A stretch of DNA of 64,000 nt, taken from contig CADCVH010000105.1 of NCBI GenBank assembly GCA_902806085.1, forward strand, positions 1 to 64,000, given 5' to 3'. The notes under the pieces were generated by a model, which did not search any database, was not told where the DNA came from, and was given only the letters and a program-made list of their open reading frames with translations. Shown in pieces: positions 25,935-34,845 of the stretch. Every line of letters starts with the position of its first letter. Positions within the stretch are counted from its first letter, which is position 1. A program made the translations under genes and the position numbers. Origin of the DNA: an uncultured Rubrobacteraceae bacterium (GTDB taxonomy: Bacteria; Actinomycetota; Rubrobacteria; Rubrobacterales; Rubrobacteraceae).

Positions 25935-26402
25935 GTGGTCGGGCTGATGGACGTGCGGGAGCAGGTGGACCTGGACTACGCCCGGGCCCGCAGGAGGGCT
26001 TTGGTTGGCGGGTTGTTGGCCTGGGTACGGAGGCGGTGCGCTTCGTTGCGCGCCTTCGACGACGCGCGTCGGGAGCTTGGGGCCGAGAACCGGCGGTACG
26101 TCGGGGTGAGGGTCGTCGAGGTGTGCCGGGTGGTCGGCAGCGTGGGCCGGTGGCGCGAGTTCGACGGGTCTTTCATGCCCACGCGGGCGAGCGAGGGTAG
26201 GTGGAAGCGGGTCGACCTGGCGTTCAGGACGGGCCGGGATCTCCCGCCGGTGGTCCTGTACAAAGTAGGTGATGAATACTACGTCCACGACGGCAACCAC
26301 CGCGTTAGCGTGGCGCGGTTCGAGGGGGTCGAGATGATCGACGCCGAAGTCACCGAGTTCTTTCCCGCCAGGCGCATAGGCCCGTCGAGGGCGGCGGGTT
26401 GA
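25935..26402 (+). CDS. ParB/sulfiredoxin-like nucleotide-binding domain protein
   Basis: A 155-residue protein, GTG 25935 after AGAGGTGG. The C-terminal half reads LPPVVLYKVGDEYYVHDGNH then RVSVARFEGVEMIDAEV, the ParB-N/sulfiredoxin fold motif (DGNHRVSVAR), in which ParB proteins bind CTP and sulfiredoxins ATP. The N-terminal half is Arg-rich and helical (DYARARRRALVGGLLAW). There is no HTH, so it is not a chromosome-segregation ParB. Its first position in a LacI-controlled run with an MFS exporter and a glucosidase is odd and may indicate a sensing role. Its stop overlaps the next start. Confidence 0.75.
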   Translation: MVGLMDVREQVDLDYARARRRALVGGLLAWVRRRCASLRAFDDARRELGAENRRYVGVRVVEVCRVVGSVGRWREFDGSFMPTRASEGRWKRVDLAFRTGRDLPPVVLYKVGDEYYVHDGNHRVSVARFEGVEMIDAEVTEFFPARRIGPSRAAG

Positions 26403-27562
26403 CGCGGCCACCTCCCCCTCTCAGGCGCGCGCGCCTCGCGGTGCTCGCCGTGTTCTTTATCAACGGGTTCGCGCTCGGGGGCTGGTTCGTGAGGATACCG
26501 GCGGTGCAGGAGAGGCTGGGGCTCGGGGAGGGCCTGCTCGGGGTCGCCCTGCTCGGGACCGCCGTCGGGGCGCTGACCGCGATGACGGCGGTCGGGGGGC
26601 TCATCTCCCGGTTCGGCAGCCGGCCCGTGGTCGGGGTCTCGGCGGTGCTGCTCGCGGCCTCCCTGCTGCCGCTGGCCCTAGCACCCAACCTGCCCGTCCT
26701 CGTCGCCGCGCTCGTGCTGGTGGGCGTGGGAAACGGCGCGCTCGACGTCTCCATGAACGCCCACGCCGTGACCGTCGAGGAGCGGTACGGGCGCAGGGTC
26801 ATGTCCACCTTCCACGCCGCGTTCAGCTTCGGCGCCCTCGCCGGCTCCGTACTCGGCGGCCTCGTCGCCGCCGCGGGCGTCGGCGTCCTCCCCCACTTCC
26901 TCGCCGTGTCCCTCCTCGCCACGCTCGCCACCGTCCCGGCCTACCTGGCGCTCCTGCCCTCAGGCGCGGACGCCGCCGAGGGCGGGGCCCCGGCGTTCGC
27001 GCGCCCGACGCGGGCGTTGCTAGGCCTGGGCGTGATCTCCTTCTGCGTCCTGCTAGGCGAGGGCGCGATGTCCGACTGGTCCGCCGTGTACCTGGACAAC
27101 GATTTGGAGACCGGCCCGGGCTTCGCCGCGGCGGGTTACGCGGCCTTCTCGCTGGCGATGGCCCTCGGCCGCCTCTTCGGCGACGGCCTGGCCGAAAGGT
27201 TCGGCCCGGCACGCCTGGTCCGCCTCTGCGGCGCCGTGGCCGCGCTCGGCCTCGGCGCCGCTTTGGCCATCGGCAACCCCGCCCTCGCCCTCGTCGGCTT
27301 CGCCTGCGCCGGCGCGGGCTTCTCCGTCGTCTTCCCCCTCGCCCTGAGCGCGGCCGGGGGGGCGGAGGACGTCGCCACGGGCCCCGCCCTCGCCGCCGTC
27401 GCCACCGCCGGTTACACGGGCTTCCTCATCGGCCCCCCCGCCATCGGCTTCGTCGCCGAGATCGCCGGCCTGGGCGCCGCCCTCTACCTCGTCGTGGGCC
27501 TGAGCACCGCCGTCTTCCTCCTCGGCGGCGCCGTCCGCCCCAAGAGCGGCAAGAAGGAGTAG
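26399..27562 (+). CDS. MFS transporter (YbjJ/FucP-like)
   Basis: A 387-residue twelve-span transporter, TTG 26399 overlapping the previous stop (TTGA). The first span reads AVLAVFFINGFALGGWFVRI, followed by GGLISRFGSRPVVG, the loop 2-3 motif of the superfamily, and span five has NGALDVSMNAHAVTVEE, seen in the YbjJ group. A central loop LPSGADAAEGGAPAFARP separates the two six-span halves. Position in the LacI-controlled run suggests sugar import or export. Substrate not determined. Confidence 0.88.
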   Translation: MTRPPPPLRRARLAVLAVFFINGFALGGWFVRIPAVQERLGLGEGLLGVALLGTAVGALTAMTAVGGLISRFGSRPVVGVSAVLLAASLLPLALAPNLPVLVAALVLVGVGNGALDVSMNAHAVTVEERYGRRVMSTFHAAFSFGALAGSVLGGLVAAAGVGVLPHFLAVSLLATLATVPAYLALLPSGADAAEGGAPAFARPTRALLGLGVISFCVLLGEGAMSDWSAVYLDNDLETGPGFAAAGYAAFSLAMALGRLFGDGLAERFGPARLVRLCGAVAALGLGAALAIGNPALALVGFACAGAGFSVVFPLALSAAGGAEDVATGPALAAVATAGYTGFLIGPPAIGFVAEIAGLGAALYLVVGLSTAVFLLGGAVRPKSGKKE

Positions 27563-27622
27563 CCCGTACAATGCCAACCCTGGCGTCGACCCGACACCTG
27601 ATACTTTAGCGGAGGTAGAGCC

Positions 27623-30049
27623 ATGTTAGAGAAGCGGCCGGAGACCGGCGGGGCCTACGAGCCGCTCGGCGCGGGGAAGCTCGCGGACCACGGCGACCGC
27701 GGCCTGAGTTTGAGGTCTGGGGCGACGACGGTCGAGGTGACCGCGCTCGCCCCAGACCTCTTTCGCGTGGGCATGTTCCCGGAGGGCCGGTCCCCGCGGT
27801 ACGGCACCGAGGCCATCGCCAAAGAAGACTGGGGGCCCGTCCAGATCTCCATGCAGGAGTCCGACCACGAGCTGACGCTCTCGACCACGTCAGCGACGGC
27901 CCACATAGCGCTCGACCCCCTGCGCGTCCGGTTCACCGACGGATCAGGCAGGGAGTTCGCCGCGGACGACGAGGACCTCGGGATGGGACACGTCGTGGCG
28001 CCGGGGGCGGACGTGTTCAGCCAGCCGCTCGGGAGCCCGGTCCGGCTGTACAAGAAGCGGGCCGCGGGCGAGCGGTACTTCGGGTGCGGGGAGCGGACGA
28101 GCGGGCTCGAGAAGACCGGCTCCTACCAGGTGTTCTGGAACGTCGACCCGCCGGAGGGGCACACGGCCTCGTTCAACAACCTCTACTCCTCCATCCCCTT
28201 CGTCCTCTCGATGACCGGCGGCGAGGCCCACGGCCTCTTCTTCGACAACACCCACCGCGTCGAGCTCGACCTCGCGCTCGAGGACGAGGACCGCGCCTAC
28301 TTCGGCGCGGAGGGCGGGGACGTCGTCTACTACGTCTTCTGCGGCCCGACCCCGGCAGACGTCCTGGACCGCTACACCGAGCTCACCGGCCGCATCCCGA
28401 TGCCTCCCCTGTGGTCACTCGGCAACCAACAGTGCCGCTACTCCTACATGGACGAGGCAGAGGTCAGGGACGTGGCGAAGAACTTCAGGGAGAGGGACAT
28501 CCCCTGCGACGTGATCTACCTCGACATCCACTACATGGACGGCTACCGCGTCTTTACCTGGGACAGCGAGCGTTTCCCCGACCCCGAGGGCCTCATCTCG
28601 GACCTGCACGAGCAGGGCTTCCACGTCGTAACGATCGTGGACCCCGGCGTGAAGGTGGACGAGGATTACCCCGTCTACGTCGAAGGCCGGGACCGCGACC
28701 TCTACTGCAAGACGCAAGAAGGCGAGGAGTACCACAACTCCGTCTGGCCCGGCGTCTGCGCCTTCCCGGACTTCACGAGCCCGGAGGCCCGCGAGTGGTG
28801 GGGCGATAACCATAGAGTCCTCACGGACGTCGGGGTCGATGGGATCTGGTGCGACATGAACGAGCCAGCGCTCTTCGTCCCCCGCCAGTCCACCATGCCG
28901 GACTTCGTGGTCCACCCCGGCGGCAGCGGCGGCGGGCCGAAGTGGCACGCCCAGATCCACAACACCTACGGCTCCCTCGTCGCCCGCGCCGCCCGCGAAG
29001 GGCTACTAAAGCTGAAGCCCGACGAGCGCCCCTTCGTCATAACGCGGGCAGGCTACGCGGGGCTGCAGCGGCACGCGATGCAGTGGACGGGGGACAACTC
29101 CTCGTGGTGGGAGCACCTCTGGATGAGCATGCCCCAGCTCCAGAACTTGGGCCTCTCTGGCGTGGCCTGGGCCGGGGTGGATATCGGGGGCTTTTTCGGG
29201 GACTCTAACGGCGAGCTCCTGGCCCGCTGGACGGAGATGGGCGCCTTCCAGCCGTTCTGCCGCAACCACGCCGCCGTAGGCACCCGCCGGCAGGAGCCGT
29301 GGGCCTTCGGCGAGCCCTACGAGTCGGTGTGCCGCAAGATGCTAAAGCTCCGCCAACGCCTCCTCCCCTACCTCTACACGCTCTTCGAGAACTGCCACCG
29401 CACCGGCGCCCCCATCATGCGCCCCCTTCTCTTCGAGTACCCCGAGGACGAGACGACCTACACCGCCGACGACGAGTTCCTCTTCGGCGACGCCCTGCTC
29501 GTCGCCCCCATCTCCCGCCCCGGCATCGAGCACCGCCACGTCTACCTCCCCCAGGGCGCCTGGTTCCACTTCTGGAGCGGCGAACGTCTGGAAGGCCCGG
29601 CCCACACCCTCGCCCACGCCCCGCTCGGCGAGCCCGCCGTCTACCTCAGGGCGAACACCCCGCTACCGATGGGCCCGGACGCGTCCCACACCGGCGAGGG
29701 GACGTCCGGCCCGCTCACCGTGCTCGTGCATCCCGCCCCCGGGGCGGCCCCGGGCTCCACGTCCCTCTACGAGGACGCCGGCGACGGTTTCGGCCACGAG
29801 GGCGGGGAGTTTGCCCGGCGCGGGGTCTCCTGCGAGGCGACGGACGACCGTATCGTCGTCCGTTTCGGGGAGCGCGAGGGCTCGTTCGTCCCGGCCAGGG
29901 AGACGGTTCATCTGGAGCTGCGCGGCGTCGGGTCGGCGCGGGGCGTCTCGGTGAGCGGCGAGGCCGGGGAGTCGAGATCCATCGACGGGGGCATCGCGGT
30001 TACCCTCCCCGAGACGGGCGCGGAGACGACGGTAGAGGTGGTCCTGTAA
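27623..30049 (+). CDS. Glycoside hydrolase family 31 alpha-glucosidase
   Basis: An 808-residue GH31 enzyme with ATG 27623 and GGAGG upstream. The N-terminal galactose-mutarotase-like domain spans about 30-250 (YFGCGERTSGLEKTG near 152), and the TIM barrel begins at MPPLWSLGNQQCRYSY near 260. The nucleophile aspartate is D411 in DGIWCDMNEP and the acid/base D491 in MQWTGDNSSWWEHLW. A C-terminal beta domain (DUF5110-like, YEDAGDGFGH) follows. There is no signal peptide, so it acts in the cytosol, probably on imported alpha-glucosides. Neighbouring MFS and LacI genes support a sugar-utilisation role; it is separated from the MFS gene by 60 bases. Confidence 0.95.
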   Translation: MLEKRPETGGAYEPLGAGKLADHGDRGLSLRSGATTVEVTALAPDLFRVGMFPEGRSPRYGTEAIAKEDWGPVQISMQESDHELTLSTTSATAHIALDPLRVRFTDGSGREFAADDEDLGMGHVVAPGADVFSQPLGSPVRLYKKRAAGERYFGCGERTSGLEKTGSYQVFWNVDPPEGHTASFNNLYSSIPFVLSMTGGEAHGLFFDNTHRVELDLALEDEDRAYFGAEGGDVVYYVFCGPTPADVLDRYTELTGRIPMPPLWSLGNQQCRYSYMDEAEVRDVAKNFRERDIPCDVIYLDIHYMDGYRVFTWDSERFPDPEGLISDLHEQGFHVVTIVDPGVKVDEDYPVYVEGRDRDLYCKTQEGEEYHNSVWPGVCAFPDFTSPEAREWWGDNHRVLTDVGVDGIWCDMNEPALFVPRQSTMPDFVVHPGGSGGGPKWHAQIHNTYGSLVARAAREGLLKLKPDERPFVITRAGYAGLQRHAMQWTGDNSSWWEHLWMSMPQLQNLGLSGVAWAGVDIGGFFGDSNGELLARWTEMGAFQPFCRNHAAVGTRRQEPWAFGEPYESVCRKMLKLRQRLLPYLYTLFENCHRTGAPIMRPLLFEYPEDETTYTADDEFLFGDALLVAPISRPGIEHRHVYLPQGAWFHFWSGERLEGPAHTLAHAPLGEPAVYLRANTPLPMGPDASHTGEGTSGPLTVLVHPAPGAAPGSTSLYEDAGDGFGHEGGEFARRGVSCEATDDRIVVRFGEREGSFVPARETVHLELRGVGSARGVSVSGEAGESRSIDGGIAVTLPETGAETTVEVVL

Positions 30050-30060
30050 CGGGGGCCGCC

Positions 30061-30978
30061 ATGGGGGTACGGCGGATGCTCCGTTCGGTCCTGGTCCTGC
30101 TCGGCGCCCTGGCGCTCGGGTACGTGGGCGTCGGCCTGCTCGTCGTCTTCGTGATGACCTCCCCGCACCGCCGGGCGCCGGAGGCCACACCCACCGAAGC
30201 CGGCCTCGCCTACGAGGACGTCGAGCTCAGAAGCACCGACGGCGTCCGCCTCTCCGGTTGGTGGATGCCCGCCGGGGACTCCCGCCGCGCCGCGCTCCTC
30301 GTCGATGGCTGGGGCGGGGACAAGTCCAACGAGCACGTCCTTAAGACCGCGCCCATCTACCACCGCGAGGGCTACAACGTGCTCGCGATAGACCTCAGGG
30401 CGCACGGGGAATCCGGCGGGGGGCGCCGCACGCTCGGCTACCGCGAGACGCGGGACGTCCTCGGGGCGCTCGCCTGGCTGAGGGGACGCGGCTACCGGCC
30501 CGAAGACACCGTGCTTCACGGGTGGTCCATGGGGGGTACGACCGTGGTGCGGGCAGCACCCGGTACGGGGATCGCCGCGGTCGTCGAGGAGGCGGGCTAC
30601 GCGGACCTCCCGCGCCTCCTCGAAAGCGCCATACCCCGGGTCGCCGGCCTCCCGCGGCTCCTGGTGCCCGGCATCCTGCTCGCGGGCAAGCTGTGGCCCG
30701 ACTTCGACCCCTGGGCCGTGCGCCCCGAGCGCGAGGCCTCGGAGCTCTGGAAGGAAGACGTGCCGCTCTTCGTTATCCACTCGACCGGGGACGACGTCAT
30801 CCCCATCGAACACGCGAAGATGCTGGCCGCGGCCCACCCGGACGCCCGTACGTGGATGCTCGACGGCTACGACCACGTCGCCGCCTTCACCCACCCGGAG
30901 TACGAGCAGAGGCTGCGGTCCTTCCTACAAGATTCCAGAAAAGAAGCCAACCGCGGCATCCGCCCCCCGCGCCCGTAG
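30061..30978 (+). CDS. Membrane-anchored alpha/beta hydrolase
   Basis: A 305-residue protein with ATG 30061, 11 bases after the GH31 stop, so likely cotranscribed; the frame reaching back into the GH31 gene is a shadow. An N-terminal transmembrane helix (VLVLLGALALGYVGVGLLVV) anchors it with the catalytic domain outside. Elements: LRSTDGVRLSGWWMPAG, NVLAIDLRAHGESGG, nucleophile serine in LHGWSMGGTTVVRA near 164, aspartate in HSTGDDVIPIEHA and histidine in DGYDHVAAF. It resembles the BEM46/YqkD group of serine hydrolases. Confidence 0.9.
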   Translation: MGVRRMLRSVLVLLGALALGYVGVGLLVVFVMTSPHRRAPEATPTEAGLAYEDVELRSTDGVRLSGWWMPAGDSRRAALLVDGWGGDKSNEHVLKTAPIYHREGYNVLAIDLRAHGESGGGRRTLGYRETRDVLGALAWLRGRGYRPEDTVLHGWSMGGTTVVRAAPGTGIAAVVEEAGYADLPRLLESAIPRVAGLPRLLVPGILLAGKLWPDFDPWAVRPEREASELWKEDVPLFVIHSTGDDVIPIEHAKMLAAAHPDARTWMLDGYDHVAAFTHPEYEQRLRSFLQDSRKEANRGIRPPRP

Positions 30979-31000
30979 AGACGCCCCGCCGGGGCGTCTC
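30978..31000 (+). terminator. Strong hairpin at the end of the GH31 run
   Basis: GAGACGCCCC (30978-30987) and GGGGCGTCTC (30991-31000) are perfect complements with a 3-base loop. The hairpin begins inside the stop codon of the hydrolase gene. There is no T tract, as is common for high-GC actinobacterial terminators. Confidence 0.65.
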
Positions 31001-31181
31001 CGCCCCGTCACCCACCGGAACACCCCCCAAACCGGGGGCCGGCCACCGACGGCGCGAGCTTCGGCTTGGCAGGCCACCCCACGGAAGAATCGCGAAGGCA
31101 GTCCCCAAGGGCCCCATCAGGCGAACACCGTCCGGCCATAGGTTCTTTTCCGATGCCTGAGACCCGTGGCCCGGTGCCCCG

Positions 31182-31844
31182 CTATCGGGCGTCGATCAGG
31201 GCCCGCAGCTCCGGGTCGGTGAAATCTTCTACCACCATAAAAACGCCGGCCTTCCGCAGCTTGTCGGGCCTCTGGGTCGAGGCGATGCCGACGGTTGGGA
31301 TGCCGGCGCCCACGGCCGAGGCGATGCCGGAGACGGAGTCCTCGAAGGCCAGGGCCTCATCGGGGGCCAGGTCGAGCCTCTTCAGGGCCTCGTTGTACGG
31401 GGCGGGGTCGGGCTTGACGGCTTCGACCTCGTCGGAGAGGACGATGAAATCGAAGAAGTCCTGGAGCTCGAGGGCGGGCAGGACCGCGCCGACGTTCTCC
31501 CCCGGCGCGTTGGTGACGAGGCCGGCCGCGAGGCCGCGGGCCTTGATCTCCCTCAGGTAATCCAGGAGTCCCGGGAGCGGCTCGAGATCCACGGCGCGCT
31601 CCCTGAAGCTGGCCTCTTTGGCCTCGAAGACCTCGCGCCCCTCCTCGTCCGAGAGGCCGGGGAGGAGGTCGCGCACGATCTCGGCGTTTGACCGGCCGCT
31701 GATGTTCTCCCTGTAGAACGCCTCGTCCACCTCTATGCCGCGGGGCAGCAGGACCTCCACCCAGGTCGGCAGGTGCAACGAGTCTGTCTCGGCGAGGGTG
31801 CCGTCGAGATCGAAGAGCAGCGCCTTTGGCACACGACCCGGCAT
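31182..31844 (-). CDS. HAD-superfamily phosphatase/phosphoglucomutase-like hydrolase
   Basis: About 220 residues from ATG 31844 (an upstream in-frame start at 31874 adds ten residues; GTG 31832 is also possible). Motif I is LLFDLDGTLAETDSLHLPTW, motif II VTNAPGEN near 110, lysine in EAVKPDPAPYNEAL and motif IV AFEDSVSGIASAVGAG. The cap domain helix between motif I and II is of the beta-phosphoglucomutase type. Probable substrate is a sugar phosphate, but members also hydrolyse phosphoglycolate. It follows a small membrane-protein gene on the same strand, and converges on the GH31 run. Confidence 0.88.
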   Translation of the reverse strand: MPGRVPKALLFDLDGTLAETDSLHLPTWVEVLLPRGIEVDEAFYRENISGRSNAEIVRDLLPGLSDEEGREVFEAKEASFRERAVDLEPLPGLLDYLREIKARGLAAGLVTNAPGENVGAVLPALELQDFFDFIVLSDEVEAVKPDPAPYNEALKRLDLAPDEALAFEDSVSGIASAVGAGIPTVGIASTQRPDKLRKAGVFMVVEDFTDPELRALIDAR

Positions 31845-31877
31845 TACGGGCGCCCGCCCGCCGTCTGCGCGCAACGC

Positions 31878-32219
31878 TCAGGCACCGTAGTAGAGGACGG
31901 CGTTCAGGGCGCGCGTGACGATGAGGAGCGCGCCGATGTACAGGAGGATGAACAGGTGGCCCCGCTCCCGGCCCTTCCTCAGCGGGCTGGTCTTGTACTC
32001 GGCCATGGCCAGGAGCACCCCGATCGCGCACAGCCCCCACACCCAGTAGAACGCGAAGTACCGCGCGAAGTTGCCCGGGTCCGGGCGGATCGTCGCCCAC
32101 GCGAAGGCCAGCGTCACGAAGGCCGCCAGGCCCACCGAGAGGACGAACAGGACCCTGTTCGCCCGGCCCCGGCGCCCCCAGGCGAGCCAATCCGCGAATG
32201 TCGAGGCGAGCGCTTTCAC
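31878..32219 (-). CDS. Small membrane protein of unknown function
   Basis: A 113-residue protein, taking GTG 32219 (VKALASTFADWLAWGRRGRA) as start; the frame extends upstream but loses hydrophobicity and the leader looks non-coding. Three hydrophobic spans are visible: RVLFVLSVGLAAFVTLAFAW, FAFYWVWGLCAIGVLLAMAE and LFILLYIGALLIVTRALNAV, with basic loop KTSPLRKGRERG between the last two. No known family recognised. It is divergent from an MFS transporter gene and lies just upstream of the HAD gene. Confidence 0.6.
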   Translation of the reverse strand: MKALASTFADWLAWGRRGRANRVLFVLSVGLAAFVTLAFAWATIRPDPGNFARYFAFYWVWGLCAIGVLLAMAEYKTSPLRKGRERGHLFILLYIGALLIVTRALNAVLYYGA

Positions 32220-32358
32220 GAGGGCTATGTTAGCAGCGCGGCAAAGATCCCGGTAAAACGTTCGGGCCGTACCCGGAGATCCGTCCCCGCCGGCGGATCT
32301 TCCCGGGGCCGCCGCGTCGTGCCTACCGAAATGGCTCACGGCCAGTAGAATAACCGCC

Positions 32359-33483
32359 GTGCGTCGACTCCTTGCCCTCTGCTCCGCGATCGTCCTGGTG
32401 GACACGATCTTCTACGCCGCCCTGACCCCGCTCGTGCCGTACTTCAACGAGGAGTTCGGCCTCTCGAAATCCGCGGTGGGCCTGCTCGGGGGCTCGTTCG
32501 GCGCCGGGGTGCTTGCCGGCGCGGCCCCGGGCGGCTACCTCGCCTCGCGGGCGGGGGTCCGGGCGGCGGCGCTGGTGGGTCTCCTCTTGATGAGCCTGGC
32601 GAGCGTCGGGTTCGCCCTCGCCGGCGAGACGTGGCTGCTGGTCCTGACGCGGTTCGTCGCGGGCTTCGGGAGCGCGCTCTCGTGGGTCGCGGCGTTTACC
32701 TGGCTCGTGGCGCGGGCGCCGGAGGAGCGGCGGGGCGAGCTTATCGGGGTGATGCTCAGCGCCGCCGTGGTCGGCGCGCTCCTGGGGCCCGCGCTTGGCA
32801 GCGTCGCGGCCGTCGTCGGCCTCGTCCCGACCTTCACCGGCGTCGCCGTCGCCGGGATCCTCATCGCCGTCTGGGCCGCCCTGGAGCCGGCGCCGTCCCC
32901 GAGCGGGGAAGGGTCCCTCCTCGGCGCCCTCAGGACCCTCCGGCGGCCGAGGCTCCTCACGGGGCTCCTGTTCGTTGGGCTCTCGCCGCTTCTCTTCTCC
33001 GCGCTCACCGTGCTCGTGCCGCTCGACCTGGCCACCTTCGGTTGGGGGGCCGCCGCTGTCGGGGCGATTTTCTTGATAAGCGCGGGCTTCGAGGCCCTGG
33101 TCCACCCGCTCTTCGGGCGCTGGACGGACCACAGCGGCTACCGGCCCCCCGTGCTCGCCGCCCTCGTCGTCTCCGCGGGGATACTGGCCGTCCTGGCCTG
33201 GGCGGCAAACCCCTGGCTTCTCGCGCTCCTCGTCGTGCTCGCCGGCGTTGCCTTCAACGCCCCGCTCGTGCCCGGCACGGCCCTCTTCTCGCGCGCGAGC
33301 GAGAAGGTCGGCATGGACCAGGCCGTCGCCTTCGCCGTAACGAACTTCGCCTGGGCCTCGGGCTACGCCGTCGGGGCGCCTTTGGGCGGCTTCCTGGCCG
33401 ACCTCGGCGGCGACGCGCTCTCGTACCTCGTCCTTATGGGGGTGTGCGCCGCGACCCTGTTGCTCCTGCGACGGGCGGAGTAA
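32359..33483 (+). CDS. MFS transporter
   Basis: A 374-residue twelve-span protein, GTG 32359. It starts RRLLALCSAIVLVDTIFYAA and shows YLASRAGVRAAALVG for the loop 2-3 motif and RFVAGFGSALSWVAAFTWLV around span four/five; the second half has FGRWTDHSGYRPPVL. Loop SPSGEGSLLGAL divides the halves. Resembles multidrug or small-molecule exporters of the DHA type. Ligand unknown; divergent from the small membrane protein gene. Confidence 0.88.
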   Translation: MRRLLALCSAIVLVDTIFYAALTPLVPYFNEEFGLSKSAVGLLGGSFGAGVLAGAAPGGYLASRAGVRAAALVGLLLMSLASVGFALAGETWLLVLTRFVAGFGSALSWVAAFTWLVARAPEERRGELIGVMLSAAVVGALLGPALGSVAAVVGLVPTFTGVAVAGILIAVWAALEPAPSPSGEGSLLGALRTLRRPRLLTGLLFVGLSPLLFSALTVLVPLDLATFGWGAAAVGAIFLISAGFEALVHPLFGRWTDHSGYRPPVLAALVVSAGILAVLAWAANPWLLALLVVLAGVAFNAPLVPGTALFSRASEKVGMDQAVAFAVTNFAWASGYAVGAPLGGFLADLGGDALSYLVLMGVCAATLLLLRRAE

Positions 33484-33553
33484 GGACCGGCCGCACCCGC
33501 CCGGATCTTTCATATACTCCCAACCGTAGGTAAGCGACAGACGGGAGAGAAGC

Positions 33554-34252
33554 GTGCCCCAGCCCATAGACCTGTACTACTGGCCCACCCCCAACGGGTG
33601 GAAGGCCTCGATCTTCCTCGAAGAGCTAGGGCTGCCCTACGAGGTGAAGCCCATAAACATCACGGCCGGCGACCAGTTCGAGCCCGAGTTCCTCAAGATC
33701 AGCCCCAACAACAAGATGCCGGCCATCGTGGACCCCGAAGGCCCCGACGGCGGGCCCATCTCCGTCTTCGAGTCGGGGGCGATCCTGATCTACCTGGCGG
33801 AGAAGACGGGCCGCTTCCTGCCCACGGACCCGCGCGGCCGGTACCGTGTCCTCGAGTGGCTGATGTTCCAGATGGGCTCCGTAGGCCCCATGCTCGGGCA
33901 GGCGCACCACTTCCGCCAGTACGCCCCGGAGACCATCCCCTACGCCGTTCAGCGCTACACGGACGAGGCGGCCAGGATCTACCGCGTCATAGACAGGCGC
34001 CTCTCCGAATCCGAGTACATAGCGGCCGACGACTACACCATCGCCGACGTCGCCGTCTTCCCCTGGCTCGTCCCCCACAAGAACCAGGGCCAGGACCCCG
34101 CCGACTACCCGAACCTCAAGCGCTGGTACGAGGCCGTGAAGGGGCGCCCGGCGGTTCAGCGCGGCCTCGAGGTCTTCGCGGAGCAGCGCCGCCAGCTCAA
34201 CCGGGACATGGACGAGGAGACCCGCAGCACCCTCTTCGGCAACAAGAGGTAA
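33554..34252 (+). CDS. Glutathione S-transferase family protein (YghU/YfcG-like)
   Basis: A 232-residue protein from GTG 33554. The thioredoxin fold opens with LYYWPTPNGWKASIFLEELG, where TPNGWK is the nu-class GST active-site sequence, followed by ISPNNKMPAIVDPEG (cis-proline) and FESGAILIYLAEKTGRFLP. The helical domain has IADVAVFPWLVPHKNQGQD near 170. Nu-class enzymes act as disulfide-bond oxidoreductases with glutathione. Actinobacteria usually make mycothiol or bacillithiol-like thiols rather than glutathione, so the physiological thiol is unclear. Confidence 0.92.
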   Translation: MPQPIDLYYWPTPNGWKASIFLEELGLPYEVKPINITAGDQFEPEFLKISPNNKMPAIVDPEGPDGGPISVFESGAILIYLAEKTGRFLPTDPRGRYRVLEWLMFQMGSVGPMLGQAHHFRQYAPETIPYAVQRYTDEAARIYRVIDRRLSESEYIAADDYTIADVAVFPWLVPHKNQGQDPADYPNLKRWYEAVKGRPAVQRGLEVFAEQRRQLNRDMDEETRSTLFGNKR

Positions 34253-34357
34253 CTAGAAGGCATCGAGGTTTTGGGGATGCGTCTGGCATTCCCTGTTGGT
34301 GGCGTGCGGTGTCGGCCCGTATCGTCCGGCGCCTCACGTTCTCCTGTGCTCGCCAAG

Positions 34358-34396
34358 CACCCCTCAAAGCCTAGAACCTCAAAGCCTTCTAGAACG
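34358..34396. repeat. Imperfect tandem duplication across a stop codon
   Basis: On the minus strand TTCTAGAAGGCTTTGAGG is followed by TTCTAGGCTTTGAGG, differing by a short indel. The first TAG is the stop codon of the GlcG-type gene. Twenty-seven of 29 bases at 34358-34386 also match 55112-55140 (opposite orientation). Confidence 0.8.
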
Positions 34397-34808
34397 CCGC
34401 CGCGCCGGCTTCGGCGACCTCCTGGTCCTGCTCTATGGTGCCCGTGCTGACGCCGACGGCGCCGACGATGTGGCCGTCGCGGACCAGGGGTATGCCGCCG
34501 GGGAAGACGGCGAGCCGGCCGCCGTGGGCGTCGCTGAGGCCGTAGATCGGGCCGTCGGGACGCGTGTCGGAGGTCAGGTCGGCCGTCTGGCACTGGAAGG
34601 CCACGGCCGTGTAGGCCTTGTTGATCGAGATAGAGATGCTCCCGACGTTCGCGGTGTCCATGCGGACGTGGGCCTTGAGGTTGCCGCCCGCGTCGCAGAC
34701 CGCTATGTCCATGGGTTGAGCGATCTCCGCCGCCTTCTTCTCGGCGGCCTCTATCACCCTCCTGGCCTCCGCCAGCGTGATGGTGTCCCTGATCTTTGGA
34801 TCCGCCAT
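34389..34808 (-). CDS. GlcG/HbpS-type heme-binding family protein (DUF336)
   Basis: A 139-residue protein from ATG 34808 (GAGGAGGGG upstream). It reads MADPKIRDTITLAEARRVIE, then MDIAVCDAGGNLKAHVRMD and IPLVRDGHIVGAVGVSTGTI, the two recognisable blocks of the GlcG/HbpS family. Streptomyces HbpS binds heme and senses redox stress; other members are in glycolate gene clusters. Its role here is open. Transcribed toward the GST gene from beside the interrupted binding-protein gene. Confidence 0.88.
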   Translation of the reverse strand: MADPKIRDTITLAEARRVIEAAEKKAAEIAQPMDIAVCDAGGNLKAHVRMDTANVGSISISINKAYTAVAFQCQTADLTSDTRPDGPIYGLSDAHGGRLAVFPGGIPLVRDGHIVGAVGVSTGTIEQDQEVAEAGAAAF

Positions 34809-34845
34809 ACGGGTCCCCTCCTCTGGTGTCGGTTCCTGCGCCGCC

